Shown here: piece after piece, positions 43,463 to 51,282 of the stretch
Layout: each line of letters begins with the position of its first letter
How positions within the stretch are numbered: the first letter of the stretch is position 1
DNA from: Providencia rettgeri
Lineage (GTDB): Bacteria > Pseudomonadota > Gammaproteobacteria > Enterobacterales > Enterobacteriaceae
Length of the DNA stretch: 64,000 bases
Direction of reading: 5' to 3'
Assembly: GCF_023205015.1 (NCBI RefSeq)
Contig: NZ_CP096258.1
Span: forward strand, 2,108,001 to 2,172,000
Made by a program: the position numbers and the translations under genes
Notes under the pieces: model-generated
Seen by the model: the letters and a program-made list of their open reading frames with translations, nothing else
Database searches by the model: none
Told to the model about the DNA's origin: nothing

Positions 43463-44905
43463 TTATTCGACTTCTAGAATACGACAAGTATTCGTGCTAC
43501 CGACCGTGCCCATTAAGTCACCTTGGGTGACAAGCACCACGTCACCACTCATTAAATAGCCGTTATCACGCAAACGCGTCACGGCCTCGTTGGCAGCCGC
43601 AATACCATCTGTGTGGGTACTACAGAAAACGGGAGTAACACCACGGTAGAGGGAACATTGATTAAGCGTTTTTTCATGACGAGACATTGCAAAAATCGGT
43701 AAGCCAGAGCTGATCCGAGACATCATACGAGCAGTACGACCAGACTCAGTCATTGCAATGATAGCTTTAACCCCTTTAAGGTGGTTAGCTGCATACATTG
43801 TTGACATAGCAATAGCTTCCTCTGGGCTGCTAAACTCTGCTTCTAAACGGTGTTTAGATATATTCAGACCAGGCATTTTTTCTGCGCCAAAACAAACTTG
43901 CGCCATCGCAGCGACAGTTTCTGCGGGGTACTGGCCTGCAGCTGTTTCAGCGGAAAGCATAACGGCATCAGTACCATCCAACACCGCGTTCGCAACGTCC
44001 ATAACTTCGGCTCGCGTTGGCATTGGATTAGTGATCATTGATTCCATCATTTGTGTTGCGGTTATAACAACACGATTTAATTGGCGAGAACGGCGGATCA
44101 GTTTTTTCTGGACAGCGACTAATTCTGGGTCGCCAATTTCTACACCGAGGTCACCACGAGCAACCATAACAACATCAGAGGCAAGGATAACTTCATCCAT
44201 GACTTGATCATTGGCTACGGCTTCTGCTCGTTCTACTTTAGCAACAATTTGACACTCACAACCGGCATCGCGAGCCAAACGGCGTGCATAATCTAAATCT
44301 TCACCTGAACGAGGAAATGAAACGGCTAAATAGTCAACATTAATTTTTGCTGCGGTTTTTATATCTTCTTTGTCTTTATCTGTTAATGCCTCAGCAGAAA
44401 GGCCACCACCGAGCTTATTAATACCTTTATTGTTAGATAATTGACCGCCAACAGTAACTTCGGTAAACACTTGTAACCCTTTGACTTCGAGGACTTTTAA
44501 TTGAACTCGCCCATCATCAAGAAGTAAAATATCGCCTGGAACCACATCAGCAGGTAAACCTTTATAGTCGATACCCACTTTATCTTGGCAGCCTTCACCT
44601 TTGCCTAAGTTGGCATCAAGAATGAATTTATCACCAATATTTAGGAAAACTTTACCATCTTTAAACGTGGAAACTCGAATTTTAGGACCTTGTAAATCGC
44701 CGAGGATCGCAACATGACGACCTAAACGAGCGGCAATCTCACGTACCTTATTAGCACGTAATTGATGGTCTTCTGGAGTTCCGTGGGAGAAGTTAAGGCG
44801 AACAACGTTGGCACCAGCATTGATAATTTTTTCAAGATTATTATCGCGATCGGTTGCTGGACCAAGAGTTGTAACAATTTTAGTTCTTCTAAGCCGTCTA
44901 GACAT
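43463..44905 (-). CDS. pykA: Pyruvate kinase II
   Basis: This 480-residue enzyme matches E. coli PykA, the AMP-activated isozyme. It has the N-terminal RRTKIVTTLGPATDRDNNLEK, the metal/phosphate site MVARGDLGVEIG, the active-site motif ITATQMMESMITNPMPTRAE and a C-terminal allosteric domain ending GSTNTCRILEVE. It makes pyruvate and ATP from phosphoenolpyruvate. It is downstream of hexR in the same direction, with a 199-bp leader region holding a terminator-like hairpin. Confidence 0.96.
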   Translation of the reverse strand: MSRRLRRTKIVTTLGPATDRDNNLEKIINAGANVVRLNFSHGTPEDHQLRANKVREIAARLGRHVAILGDLQGPKIRVSTFKDGKVFLNIGDKFILDANLGKGEGCQDKVGIDYKGLPADVVPGDILLLDDGRVQLKVLEVKGLQVFTEVTVGGQLSNNKGINKLGGGLSAEALTDKDKEDIKTAAKINVDYLAVSFPRSGEDLDYARRLARDAGCECQIVAKVERAEAVANDQVMDEVILASDVVMVARGDLGVEIGDPELVAVQKKLIRRSRQLNRVVITATQMMESMITNPMPTRAEVMDVANAVLDGTDAVMLSAETAAGQYPAETVAAMAQVCFGAEKMPGLNISKHRLEAEFSSPEEAIAMSTMYAANHLKGVKAIIAMTESGRTARMMSRISSGLPIFAMSRHEKTLNQCSLYRGVTPVFCSTHTDGIAAANEAVTRLRDNGYLMSGDVVLVTQGDLMGTVGSTNTCRILEVE

Positions 44906-44935
44906 GTATTACTCCGTTGACCTGTAATGGTGTTG

Positions 44936-44961
44936 ATAAAAGAGTGAAACCATTTCACTCC
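44936..44961 (-). terminator. Terminator-like hairpin in the pykA leader
   Basis: On the minus strand GAGTGAAA-TGG-TTTCACTC is a perfect 8-bp stem followed by TTTTATC, ending about 32 nt before the pykA start codon. A TATAAT hexamer (45016-45011, minus strand) lies upstream of it, so the hairpin could be an attenuator within the pykA leader rather than the end of hexR. Confidence 0.6.
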
Positions 44962-45104
44962 ATTTCGAAACCTGTTTACTGCAAATAGGGATGCTGACAC
45001 GAGCACAGCTATTATATACAGCCAATTTCTTAATGCTATCAGGTCTGCAAAACTATTAAAGCCTGAAAGCAAAGAAAAGCATTAAACCTGCCAATTTATT
45101 GTCT

Positions 45105-45950
45105 TTAGATGCTATCAAACCGCGAATCACGTAATGCTTCTTTGACGCGCTTCAAGTTATCTCTAAATTTTTCGCCTCTTCTTAACGTAAAACCTGTAGT
45201 TAATACATCAATTACGGCGAGCTGGGCCATTCTTGATACCATTGGCATATAGATATCCGTATCCTCAGGAACATCAATAATAATAGATAAGGAAGCGGCT
45301 AGGGAGAGTGGTGAGTTTTCTGAGGTAATTGCGATGACAGTAGCGTCGTTTTCTCGAGCTAAACGTGCCATGTCAACTAATGCTTTGGTTCTTCCCGTAT
45401 GGGAAATGAGCACAATAACGTCTCCTTCAGTACTATTGATGCAGCTCATACGCTGCATGACAATATCATCGAAGTATATGACAGGAATATTAAAACGAAA
45501 AAATTTATTCATTGCGTCGTGAGCGACGGCCGCGGAAGCACCAAAGCCAAAAAAACTGATTTTCCGAGCTTGAGTTAATAAATCGACAGCACGGTTAATT
45601 ACCCCAATATCCAGTGTGTGTTTTACATTATCTAACCCGGCCATAGCAGATTCAAATATCTTGTAAGTATAGGTATTTACTGTATCGGTCTCTTCTATAT
45701 GGCGGTTTATGTAAGGCGTACCAGTGGCTAAATTTTGTGCTAATCGTAATTTGAAATCAGGGAATCCTTTCGTATCCATTTTTCGACAAAATCGGTTTAC
45801 TGTTGGTTCACTAACATCGGCTAATTGCGCTAGAGTAGCGATGCTGAGATGAATGGCATTTTGTGGCATACTTAGAATGACTTCAGCCACCTTTTTTTCT
45901 GATTTACTTAAAAAATCGAGACTTGTTTTCATTTGTTCTAAAATATTCAT
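45105..45950 (-). CDS. hexR: RpiR-family regulator HexR
   Basis: This 281-residue protein has an N-terminal RpiR HTH (VSEPTVNRFCRKMDTKGFPDFK) and a C-terminal SIS sugar-phosphate domain (ISFFGFGASAAVAHDAMNKFFRF, LISHTGRTKAL). It closely matches E. coli HexR, which represses zwf and Entner-Doudoroff genes until KDPG is bound. It is divergent from zwf, as in E. coli, and upstream of pykA. Confidence 0.94.
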   Translation of the reverse strand: MNILEQMKTSLDFLSKSEKKVAEVILSMPQNAIHLSIATLAQLADVSEPTVNRFCRKMDTKGFPDFKLRLAQNLATGTPYINRHIEETDTVNTYTYKIFESAMAGLDNVKHTLDIGVINRAVDLLTQARKISFFGFGASAAVAHDAMNKFFRFNIPVIYFDDIVMQRMSCINSTEGDVIVLISHTGRTKALVDMARLARENDATVIAITSENSPLSLAASLSIIIDVPEDTDIYMPMVSRMAQLAVIDVLTTGFTLRRGEKFRDNLKRVKEALRDSRFDSI

Positions 45951-46351
45951 ATAGCAAAAGCGCCTATTTCATCGAAAGGAGAAATTTTTGAGTCATCACG
46001 TTATCCTGTTGTTGATTTTAAATTTCTTACTGTGATGCTGTAATAAAGAGTGAAAATATACTATGTATGGTAGGTAAGCTATCTGAATACAGGTGATAGA
46101 TAGCAGCTTTTTGTGAAACTTTGACCCGTATCTAATTTTCAGATTAGTAAACATCCCACTTATTTTGTTATTTTTTTACGAAAGCTGTCTCCATTCAGTT
46201 AAATCGCATCTTTTTAATACACTAAAAATTATTCAGTGTGTAACATAAGATTAAATAGTCAGTGTGTTGTTTTTTTCATCATAAAAACTGTGATCGGTAT
46301 CATGAACATTTACTGGGCACTAGCAACAGGGTACATTAGCGGAATTAGGGC
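45951..46351. other. hexR-zwf divergent intergenic region
   Basis: This AT-rich interval holds the promoters of hexR and zwf. Beyond the candidate HexR operator and the hairpin listed separately, I see no supportable gene. Confidence 0.5.
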
Positions 46352-46368
46352 TAATTTTAACAAAATTA
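46352..46368 (+). promoter_or_regulatory. Candidate HexR operator upstream of zwf
   Basis: TAATTTTAACAAAATTA is a perfect dyad with 7-bp arms and continues as ATTACA, resembling the HexR consensus (TGTAATTnnATTACA type). It is 55 bp before the zwf start and next to the hexR gene. The match is by eye. Confidence 0.5.
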
Positions 46369-46371
46369 CAA

Positions 46372-46396
46372 TAAGGCCTATCCTAGTTAGGCCTTA
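46372..46396 (+). promoter_or_regulatory. Perfect 9-bp hairpin in the zwf leader
   Basis: TAAGGCCTA and TAGGCCTTA pair perfectly around a 7-nt loop, ending 26 bp before the zwf ATG and about 14 bp before its GAGGAG ribosome-binding site. No T-run follows, so it is not a normal terminator. It could stabilise the mRNA or be a protein-binding dyad. Confidence 0.6.
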
Positions 46397-46422
46397 CATT
46401 CCGCAAATTGAGGAGAACCAAT

Positions 46423-47898
46423 ATGGCGGTACATAATGCTGCTCAAGCTTGTGACTTAATTATTTTTGGCACCAAGGGAGACCTCGCTCGTCGTAAGCTG
46501 CTGCCATCGCTTTATCAATTAGAGAAAGCAGGTTACATTCACCCTGATACGCGTATTATTGGCGTTGGCCGTGCTGAATGGAGTCAAGATGATTATGTCC
46601 ACTTTGTCAAAGAAGCGTTAGAGAAGTTCTTAAAAGAAGATCTCGATTCAGCCTTATGGGAAAAACTGAGCGCGCGCTTGGATTTTTGTAACTTAGACGT
46701 TAACGAGACTGAAAGTTTTGTGCGTTTAGCTGAAATGTTAAAACAAGATGCACAACCTGCCATCCATTACTTTGCAATGCCACCGAGTACTTTTGGTGCT
46801 ATGTGTCAGGGCTTAGGCCATGCTAAATTAAATAAAAAGCCAAATCGTGTTGTCATGGAAAAACCATTGGGAACGGATTTAGCATCGTCACAAGAAATAA
46901 ATAATGAAGTGGCCAAGTATTTTGATGAAAGCCAAGTCTATCGCATTGACCACTATCTGGGTAAAGAAACCGTTTTAAACTTACTCGCATTACGTTTTGC
47001 AAACTCGTTATTTATCAATAACTGGGATAACCGTACTATCGATCATGTCCAAATCACGGTTGCAGAAGAAGTGGGAATCGAAGGTCGTTGGGGGTATTTC
47101 GACCAAGCTGGCCAAATGCGTGATATGGTACAAAATCACTTGTTGCAGATCTTAACGATGATTGCCATGTCGCCACCGGCAGACTTAACCACTGACCGTA
47201 TTCGTGATGAAAAAGTGAAGGTCTTGCGTTCTTTACGTCGTATTGATCATACCAATGTGCGTGAAAAAGCTGTGCGTGGGCAATATACCTCTGGTTTTGT
47301 TCAAGGCAAAAAAGTGCCTGGATATTTAGAAGAAGAGGGTGCAAATAAGCAAAGTATGACCGAGTCATTCGTTGCTTTGCGTGTTGATATTGATGATTGG
47401 CGTTGGGCCGGTGTACCTTTCTATTTGCGTACGGGGAAACGCCTACCTGCTAAATGTTCAGAAGTTGTGGTTTATTTTAAAAAACCTGCGCTGAATATTT
47501 TCTCTGAAAGTTATCAAGACCTGCCTCAGAATAAATTAACTATTCGTTTGCAGCCTGATGAAGGGATTGATATTGAAATTATGAATAAGGCACCAGGCCT
47601 TGATCATAAACACCGTTTACAAACCACTAAACTGGATTTAAGTTTCTCTGAAACTTTCAATCAAACTCACCTTGCTGATGCTTATGAGCGTTTATTACTT
47701 GAAGCCATGCGTGGCATTCAAGCATTGTTTGTTCGCCGTGATGAAGTAGAAGAAGCATGGAAATTTGTTGATTCTATTATCGATGCATGGGCAATGGACA
47801 ATGAAGCGCCTAAGCCATATCAAGCAGGAACTTGGGGGCCGATTGCATCTGTCGCGATGATTGCACGTGATGGCCGCTCATGGAATGAGTTTGAATAA
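46423..47898 (+). CDS. zwf: Glucose-6-phosphate 1-dehydrogenase
   Basis: This 491-residue enzyme is the same length as E. coli Zwf. It has the coenzyme motif FGTKGDLARRKLLPSLY, the active-site RIDHYLGKE with catalytic His and Lys, and the substrate-binding MEKPLGTD. It commits glucose-6-phosphate to the pentose phosphate pathway, making NADPH. ATG 46423 follows GAGGAG. In E. coli edd and eda follow zwf; here pdxK follows on the opposite strand. Confidence 0.96.
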   Translation: MAVHNAAQACDLIIFGTKGDLARRKLLPSLYQLEKAGYIHPDTRIIGVGRAEWSQDDYVHFVKEALEKFLKEDLDSALWEKLSARLDFCNLDVNETESFVRLAEMLKQDAQPAIHYFAMPPSTFGAMCQGLGHAKLNKKPNRVVMEKPLGTDLASSQEINNEVAKYFDESQVYRIDHYLGKETVLNLLALRFANSLFINNWDNRTIDHVQITVAEEVGIEGRWGYFDQAGQMRDMVQNHLLQILTMIAMSPPADLTTDRIRDEKVKVLRSLRRIDHTNVREKAVRGQYTSGFVQGKKVPGYLEEEGANKQSMTESFVALRVDIDDWRWAGVPFYLRTGKRLPAKCSEVVVYFKKPALNIFSESYQDLPQNKLTIRLQPDEGIDIEIMNKAPGLDHKHRLQTTKLDLSFSETFNQTHLADAYERLLLEAMRGIQALFVRRDEVEEAWKFVDSIIDAWAMDNEAPKPYQAGTWGPIASVAMIARDGRSWNEFE

Positions 47899-47937
47899 TA
47901 TTATCAATACATAAAATATTATTTAGCGTATCGATTT

Positions 47938-47964
47938 AAATGGCGGGATGACCCGCCATTTTTC
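47938..47964 (+). terminator. Bidirectional terminator between zwf and pdxK
   Basis: A 10-bp stem AAATGGCGGG / CCCGCCATTT with a 4-nt loop followed by TTC; it sits in the convergent zwf-pdxK interval. Confidence 0.87.
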
Positions 47965-48001
47965 TATGTTTACGATATTTTTATCTTTATTACATAGTGA
48001 A

Positions 48002-48850
48002 CTAAAGGATCAGTTCACTACGTCCTGTCGCTGCCATATGAATAATTGCTTGTTCGATGCGTAAACATGCCATTTTAGCGGCATCAGGAACGGATAGCCC
48101 CGCTAATAACTGGGCGGTGAGTTCTGCACCAAATAAATCCCCCGTTCCTTTGGGAGTGACAGGGTAACGTTTATGGCGGATCACGGCCACGTTATCTTTG
48201 GTAACACAAACCACTTCAATATTATCGTCATCAGGCTGGAAAGCGCTCGTGATGATTACCCACTGTGTATTTCCCTGCAATAAGCTACGGGCTGCGGCGG
48301 TGGCATCATCCAAGTTGTTGACTTGTTTACCACTTAAAGTCATGAGTTCGAACTTGTTTGGAATAATCCCTGTGGCTAAAGGAATAACTTTATCACGGTA
48401 AACTTCGGCAATTTCGGGTGGAATATAAAAACCACTATCTTCATCACCCATGACAGGGTCAACAATAACCGGTAGTGCTGTTCGTTCTTTACGGACTAGA
48501 GTTAACCAGTTAGCTAAGTCCTGGGCTTTCTCTGGGGAGCCTAGATAGCCAGTCAAAATAGCTCTCACTGAATCTAAGCTACCACGTTCAACAAAGCCGT
48601 TTAAATAACCACGAAACCATTCTCCAGGTAACTCACCGCCATAGCAAGTTGCATAATGAGGCGTATTGCTAAGTACGACAGTCGGTACTGCAGCAACACG
48701 TAAACCTTGTTTTGTTAGCGCGGGGACGGCAATGCTATTTCCAACACTGCCATAAATAACTTGTGACTGAATGGATACAACATCATAAGGCAGTGGCGTG
48801 GCATCTGCGGCATTTTGGAAACTATTGGAGGTAAGGCTAAAGGTGTTCAT
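48002..48850 (-). CDS. pdxK: Pyridoxine/pyridoxal/pyridoxamine kinase PdxK
   Basis: This 282-residue ribokinase-family enzyme is closer to E. coli PdxK than to PdxY. It has VVSIQSQVIYGSVGNSIAVPAL, VPTVVLSNTPHYATCYGG, VDPVMGDEDSGFY and the anion-hole/catalytic segment PKGTGDLFGAELTAQLL. It phosphorylates B6 vitamers in the salvage route to pyridoxal phosphate. I set the start at the Met of MNTFSLTSN; an eight-residue in-frame extension upstream is possible. Confidence 0.9.
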   Translation of the reverse strand: MNTFSLTSNSFQNAADATPLPYDVVSIQSQVIYGSVGNSIAVPALTKQGLRVAAVPTVVLSNTPHYATCYGGELPGEWFRGYLNGFVERGSLDSVRAILTGYLGSPEKAQDLANWLTLVRKERTALPVIVDPVMGDEDSGFYIPPEIAEVYRDKVIPLATGIIPNKFELMTLSGKQVNNLDDATAAARSLLQGNTQWVIITSAFQPDDDNIEVVCVTKDNVAVIRHKRYPVTPKGTGDLFGAELTAQLLAGLSVPDAAKMACLRIEQAIIHMAATGRSELIL

Positions 48851-49118
48851 GGCTCTCTCTTCGGCATGTTGCAATCATATAGCTACTATAAGAAGCTTGT
48901 TCAATCAGGTTGTCAATGTTAAAAATCGAATAGAATATCTAAGGCGTGATGAGAGTATAAAAAGTGGTAAAAAGCGTTTTTTTTATGAAATAATTCCACT
49001 GAAAAATTTATTATTGACGCTTGCTTATTCGTGTAATAGCAGATAAACCAAGGGTTAATTAGCATATTGATGAATAATTATGCATATTTCTATTCAATAT
49101 AAAAAATGTTTATATTCA
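48851..49118. other. Intergenic region between pdxK and the mdtJI promoter
   Basis: Divergent upstream region of pdxK and mdtJI, AT-rich, with no supportable gene. Confidence 0.45.
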
Positions 49119-49147
49119 TTGACTTAATAAAAATGGCATGCTAAAAA
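49119..49147 (+). promoter_or_regulatory. Candidate promoter of mdtJI
   Basis: A TTGACT -35, a 17-bp spacer and a TAAAAA -10. Transcription would begin near 49155 and give a leader of about 330 nt before mdtJ, long enough for leader-based control. Confidence 0.55.
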
Positions 49148-49169
49148 TAAGCTGAAATTAACTATCTAC

Positions 49170-49364
49170 ATGAGGGTTCGGAGTAAATTGGGTAGATGTC
49201 TACCTGATGAAAAGAATAAGATATCATGCTTAGCTCAACTAGCGGCAAGATCAGCAAGTCCCAAAAAAGAACAACACACAGGCTTTTCCTTTCAGCTATC
49301 CTTTCCAGTGAACACTACTGGTGTGGTGCATTATAGCGTCTCTCTCGATTATTCATTTCGCTGA
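49170..49364 (+). CDS. Possible upstream ORF in the mdtJI leader (MdtU-like role)
   Basis: A 64-codon frame (begins MRVRSKLGRCLPDEK, ends VSLDYSFR) starts close to the predicted transcription start and ends 120 bp before mdtJ. In E. coli, mdtJI are controlled by spermidine through a short translated upstream ORF (mdtU). I cannot establish homology, there is no clear ribosome-binding site, and alternative short ORFs occur here (for example MKRIRYHA at about 49208). A hairpin CCAGT / ACTGG lies near its end. Confidence 0.35.
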   Translation: MRVRSKLGRCLPDEKNKISCLAQLAARSASPKKEQHTGFSFQLSFPVNTTGVVHYSVSLDYSFR

Positions 49365-49484
49365 ATAAACTCAGCAACACATTGTTATTTATTTGAATTT
49401 TTAACAACCGCTCGATAGTAATCTGTATTTGCTGTTTGTACAAAAAATAGGCTATTACGCGGCTGTACATAGAGAGATATTATA

Positions 49485-49913
49485 ATGATTTACTGGATAT
49501 TTTTAGTATTAGCTATCATAACCGAAGTTATCGGCACCCTATCAATGAAACATGCGAGTGTAAGTGGTGATTTCACTGGTATGGTGGTGATGTATGTCAT
49601 GATAGCAACATCGTATATTTTACTTGCTATTGCAGTTAAAAAAGTGGCACTGGGTGTCGCCTATGCACTATGGGAAGGTATCGGTATCCTTTTTATCACG
49701 ACATTTAGTGTCATGTGGTTTGGTGAAACGCTGTCGCCAATGAAAATCGGTGGATTAGTATTACTGATCACCGGTATTGGACTGATTAAATCAGGCACCA
49801 AAAAGGTCACTGTTCGTCAATCTGCACAGAAAGTAAAACAAGTTACACAAAACGCGGTCAATGCAGCCAAAACAAATGCTTTAGTTGGACGCGAAGCTAA
49901 GTCGGAGGCGTAA
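49485..49913 (+). CDS. mdtJ: Spermidine exporter subunit MdtJ (SMR family)
   Basis: This 142-residue small multidrug resistance protein has four transmembrane helices and the SMR glutamate in FLVLAIITEVIGTLSMKHA, followed by AYALWEGIGI. It works with MdtI as a heteromer that exports spermidine. E. coli MdtJ is about 121 residues; the extra length here is a hydrophilic C-terminal tail (KKVTVRQSAQKVKQ onward). mdtI starts 1 bp after its stop codon. Confidence 0.9.
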   Translation: MIYWIFLVLAIITEVIGTLSMKHASVSGDFTGMVVMYVMIATSYILLAIAVKKVALGVAYALWEGIGILFITTFSVMWFGETLSPMKIGGLVLLITGIGLIKSGTKKVTVRQSAQKVKQVTQNAVNAAKTNALVGREAKSEA

Positions 49914-49914
49914 T

Positions 49915-50247
49915 ATGGCCAGTCATTTTGAATGGTGGCATGCTGCGTTTTTGATCCTAGCAGTCATATTAGAAATCGCCGCTAACATTTTGTTAAAAAT
50001 GTCTAATGGGTTTAAACGATATTGGATTGGTATTCTTTCACTAGTTGCGGTACTCGGCGCCTTCAGTGCTCTAGCGCAAGCAGTAAAAGGGATCGAACTT
50101 TCAATTGCTTATGCATTATGGGGAGCATTCGGGATTATCGCGACAGTAGCAGCAGGTTGGATACTTTTTAATCAACGGTTAAATTATAAAGGTTGGGGGG
50201 GAATTGTGTTATTGCTACTAGGCATGGTTCTCATCAAGATGTCGTAA
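49915..50247 (+). CDS. mdtI: Spermidine exporter subunit MdtI (SMR family)
   Basis: This 110-residue SMR protein matches E. coli MdtI, with the conserved Glu in LAVILEIAANILLKMSNGF, the segment AYALWGAFGIIATVAAGWILF and four membrane helices. It pairs with MdtJ to export spermidine. ATG 49915 follows GGAGG within the end of mdtJ, indicating coupling. The ERIC-like array begins 10 bp after its stop. Confidence 0.93.
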   Translation: MASHFEWWHAAFLILAVILEIAANILLKMSNGFKRYWIGILSLVAVLGAFSALAQAVKGIELSIAYALWGAFGIIATVAAGWILFNQRLNYKGWGGIVLLLLGMVLIKMS

Positions 50248-50256
50248 TGCTCGTCA

Positions 50257-50695
50257 TATTTTGCACTGTCGCGTTGTTGGCTGCATTCGTTAACCCTAGT
50301 CACATACTTATGTATGCTCCAAGGGATTAACTCACTTGCCGCCTAGCGACATTGCAAACTATTTAGAGCATGAATGGGAAACCTATTTTGCACTGTCGCG
50401 TTGTTGGCTGCATTTGTTAACCTTAGTCACATACTAGTGTATGCTCCAAGGGATTAACTCACTTGCCGCCTAGCGACATTGCAAACTATTTAGAGCATGA
50501 ATGGGAAACCTATTTTGCACTGTCGCGTTGTTGGCTGCATTCGTTAACCCTAGTCACATACTTATGTATGCTCCAAGGGATTAACTCACTTGCCGCCTAG
50601 CGACATTGCAAACTATTTAGAGCATGAATGGGAAACCTATTTTGCACTGTCGCGTTGTTGGCTGCATTTGTTAACCCTAGTCAAATACTAGTGTA
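50257..50695. repeat. Tandem array of 127-bp ERIC-like elements (three full, one truncated)
   Basis: The unit repeats with an exact 127-bp period: copies at 50257-50383, 50384-50510, 50511-50637 and a truncated one at 50638-50695. Each copy contains CGTTAACCCTAGTCACATAC, TATGTATGCTCCAAGGGATT and CACTTGCCGCC. These match the ERIC/IRU family, and 127 bp is that family's usual length. Each unit folds on itself as a long imperfect palindrome (TTTGCACTGTCGC against GCGACATTGCAAA). Copies 1 and 3 share CATTCGTTAACC and ACTTATG; copies 2 and 4 share CATTTGTTAACC and ACTAGTG, an A-B-A-B pattern. The array lies between mdtI and the convergent yoaB. Confidence 0.93.
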
Positions 50696-50721
50696 ATTGG
50701 TTATATTCTCAAATTATAGCT

Positions 50722-50764
50722 ATTCAAAATAAAATGGGCGCTCATAATTGGCGCCCATTTTCAT
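50722..50764 (-). terminator. Intrinsic terminator of yoaB
   Basis: An 11-bp perfect stem AAAATGGGCGC / GCGCCCATTTT with a 9-nt loop; on the minus strand it is followed by ATTTTG. It probably also ends transcripts coming from the array side. Confidence 0.85.
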
Positions 50765-50783
50765 TAAGTTAAAATGTGCCTAG

Positions 50784-51131
50784 TCAATCAATTGCAGCAA
50801 CAACCTTAATTTCAACTTTATATTCAGGTTTCATCAGTAATGCTTGGACAGTACAACGGACAGGCGCACTTCCAGCAACAACCCATGCATCCCATGCTTG
50901 GTTCATACCTGCAAAATCGGCTTTATCAGCGAGAAAAATAGTCGCATCAAGGATTTTACTTTTGTCTGAGCCAACACGCTCAAGCATGACATCAATCGCT
51001 GCAAGCGTGTTTGCTGTTTGGGCAACAATGTCAGCATCAAGGTTTTCAGGAACACTGGTGTAGTAAATTACATTATTGTGAATAACAGCTTCAGACCAAC
51101 GATTATCTGGGTCAATGCGTTTGATAGTCAT
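50784..51131 (-). CDS. yoaB: RidA-family protein YoaB
   Basis: This 115-residue member of the RidA/YjgF family closely matches E. coli YoaB (YYTSVPENLDADI, DATIFLADKADFAGMNQAWDAWV, APVRCTVQALLMKPEYKVEIK). The active-site Arg of RidA enamine deaminases corresponds to the VRCTVQA segment. RidA proteins hydrolyse reactive enamine/imine intermediates; the YoaB substrate is not established. It is divergent from yoaA, as in E. coli. Confidence 0.92.
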   Translation of the reverse strand: MTIKRIDPDNRWSEAVIHNNVIYYTSVPENLDADIVAQTANTLAAIDVMLERVGSDKSKILDATIFLADKADFAGMNQAWDAWVVAGSAPVRCTVQALLMKPEYKVEIKVVAAID

Positions 51132-51282
51132 AATTATTCCTTATTATACATGTAGCTCAAGAATAACAGCTTGTAGGCGGGATGAAAATCAGTTGTTCAA
51201 CGAAACAATAATTACCTCAGCAGGGTTAATAAACTCATGGTAAAGTGTGTGCCCTCATTATCACTCACAAATAGGTCTTGTA

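Noticed and set aside
43758..44207. Plus-strand frame of 149 codons inside pykA
   Set aside because: Antisense shadow of a highly conserved enzyme; composition follows pykA codon positions and there is no start signal.
50257..50695. Regularly spaced repeats that could be taken for a CRISPR array
   Set aside because: The period is 127 bp with the whole unit repeated and no variable spacers. The sequence matches ERIC elements and no cas genes are nearby.
50776..51063. Plus-strand frame of 95 codons opposite yoaB
   Set aside because: Exactly antisense to the conserved yoaB gene, with no start context.
51132..51282. SOS box upstream of yoaA
   Set aside because: YoaA belongs to a damage-related helicase family, but I found no CTGT-N8-ACAG type palindrome in this interval.
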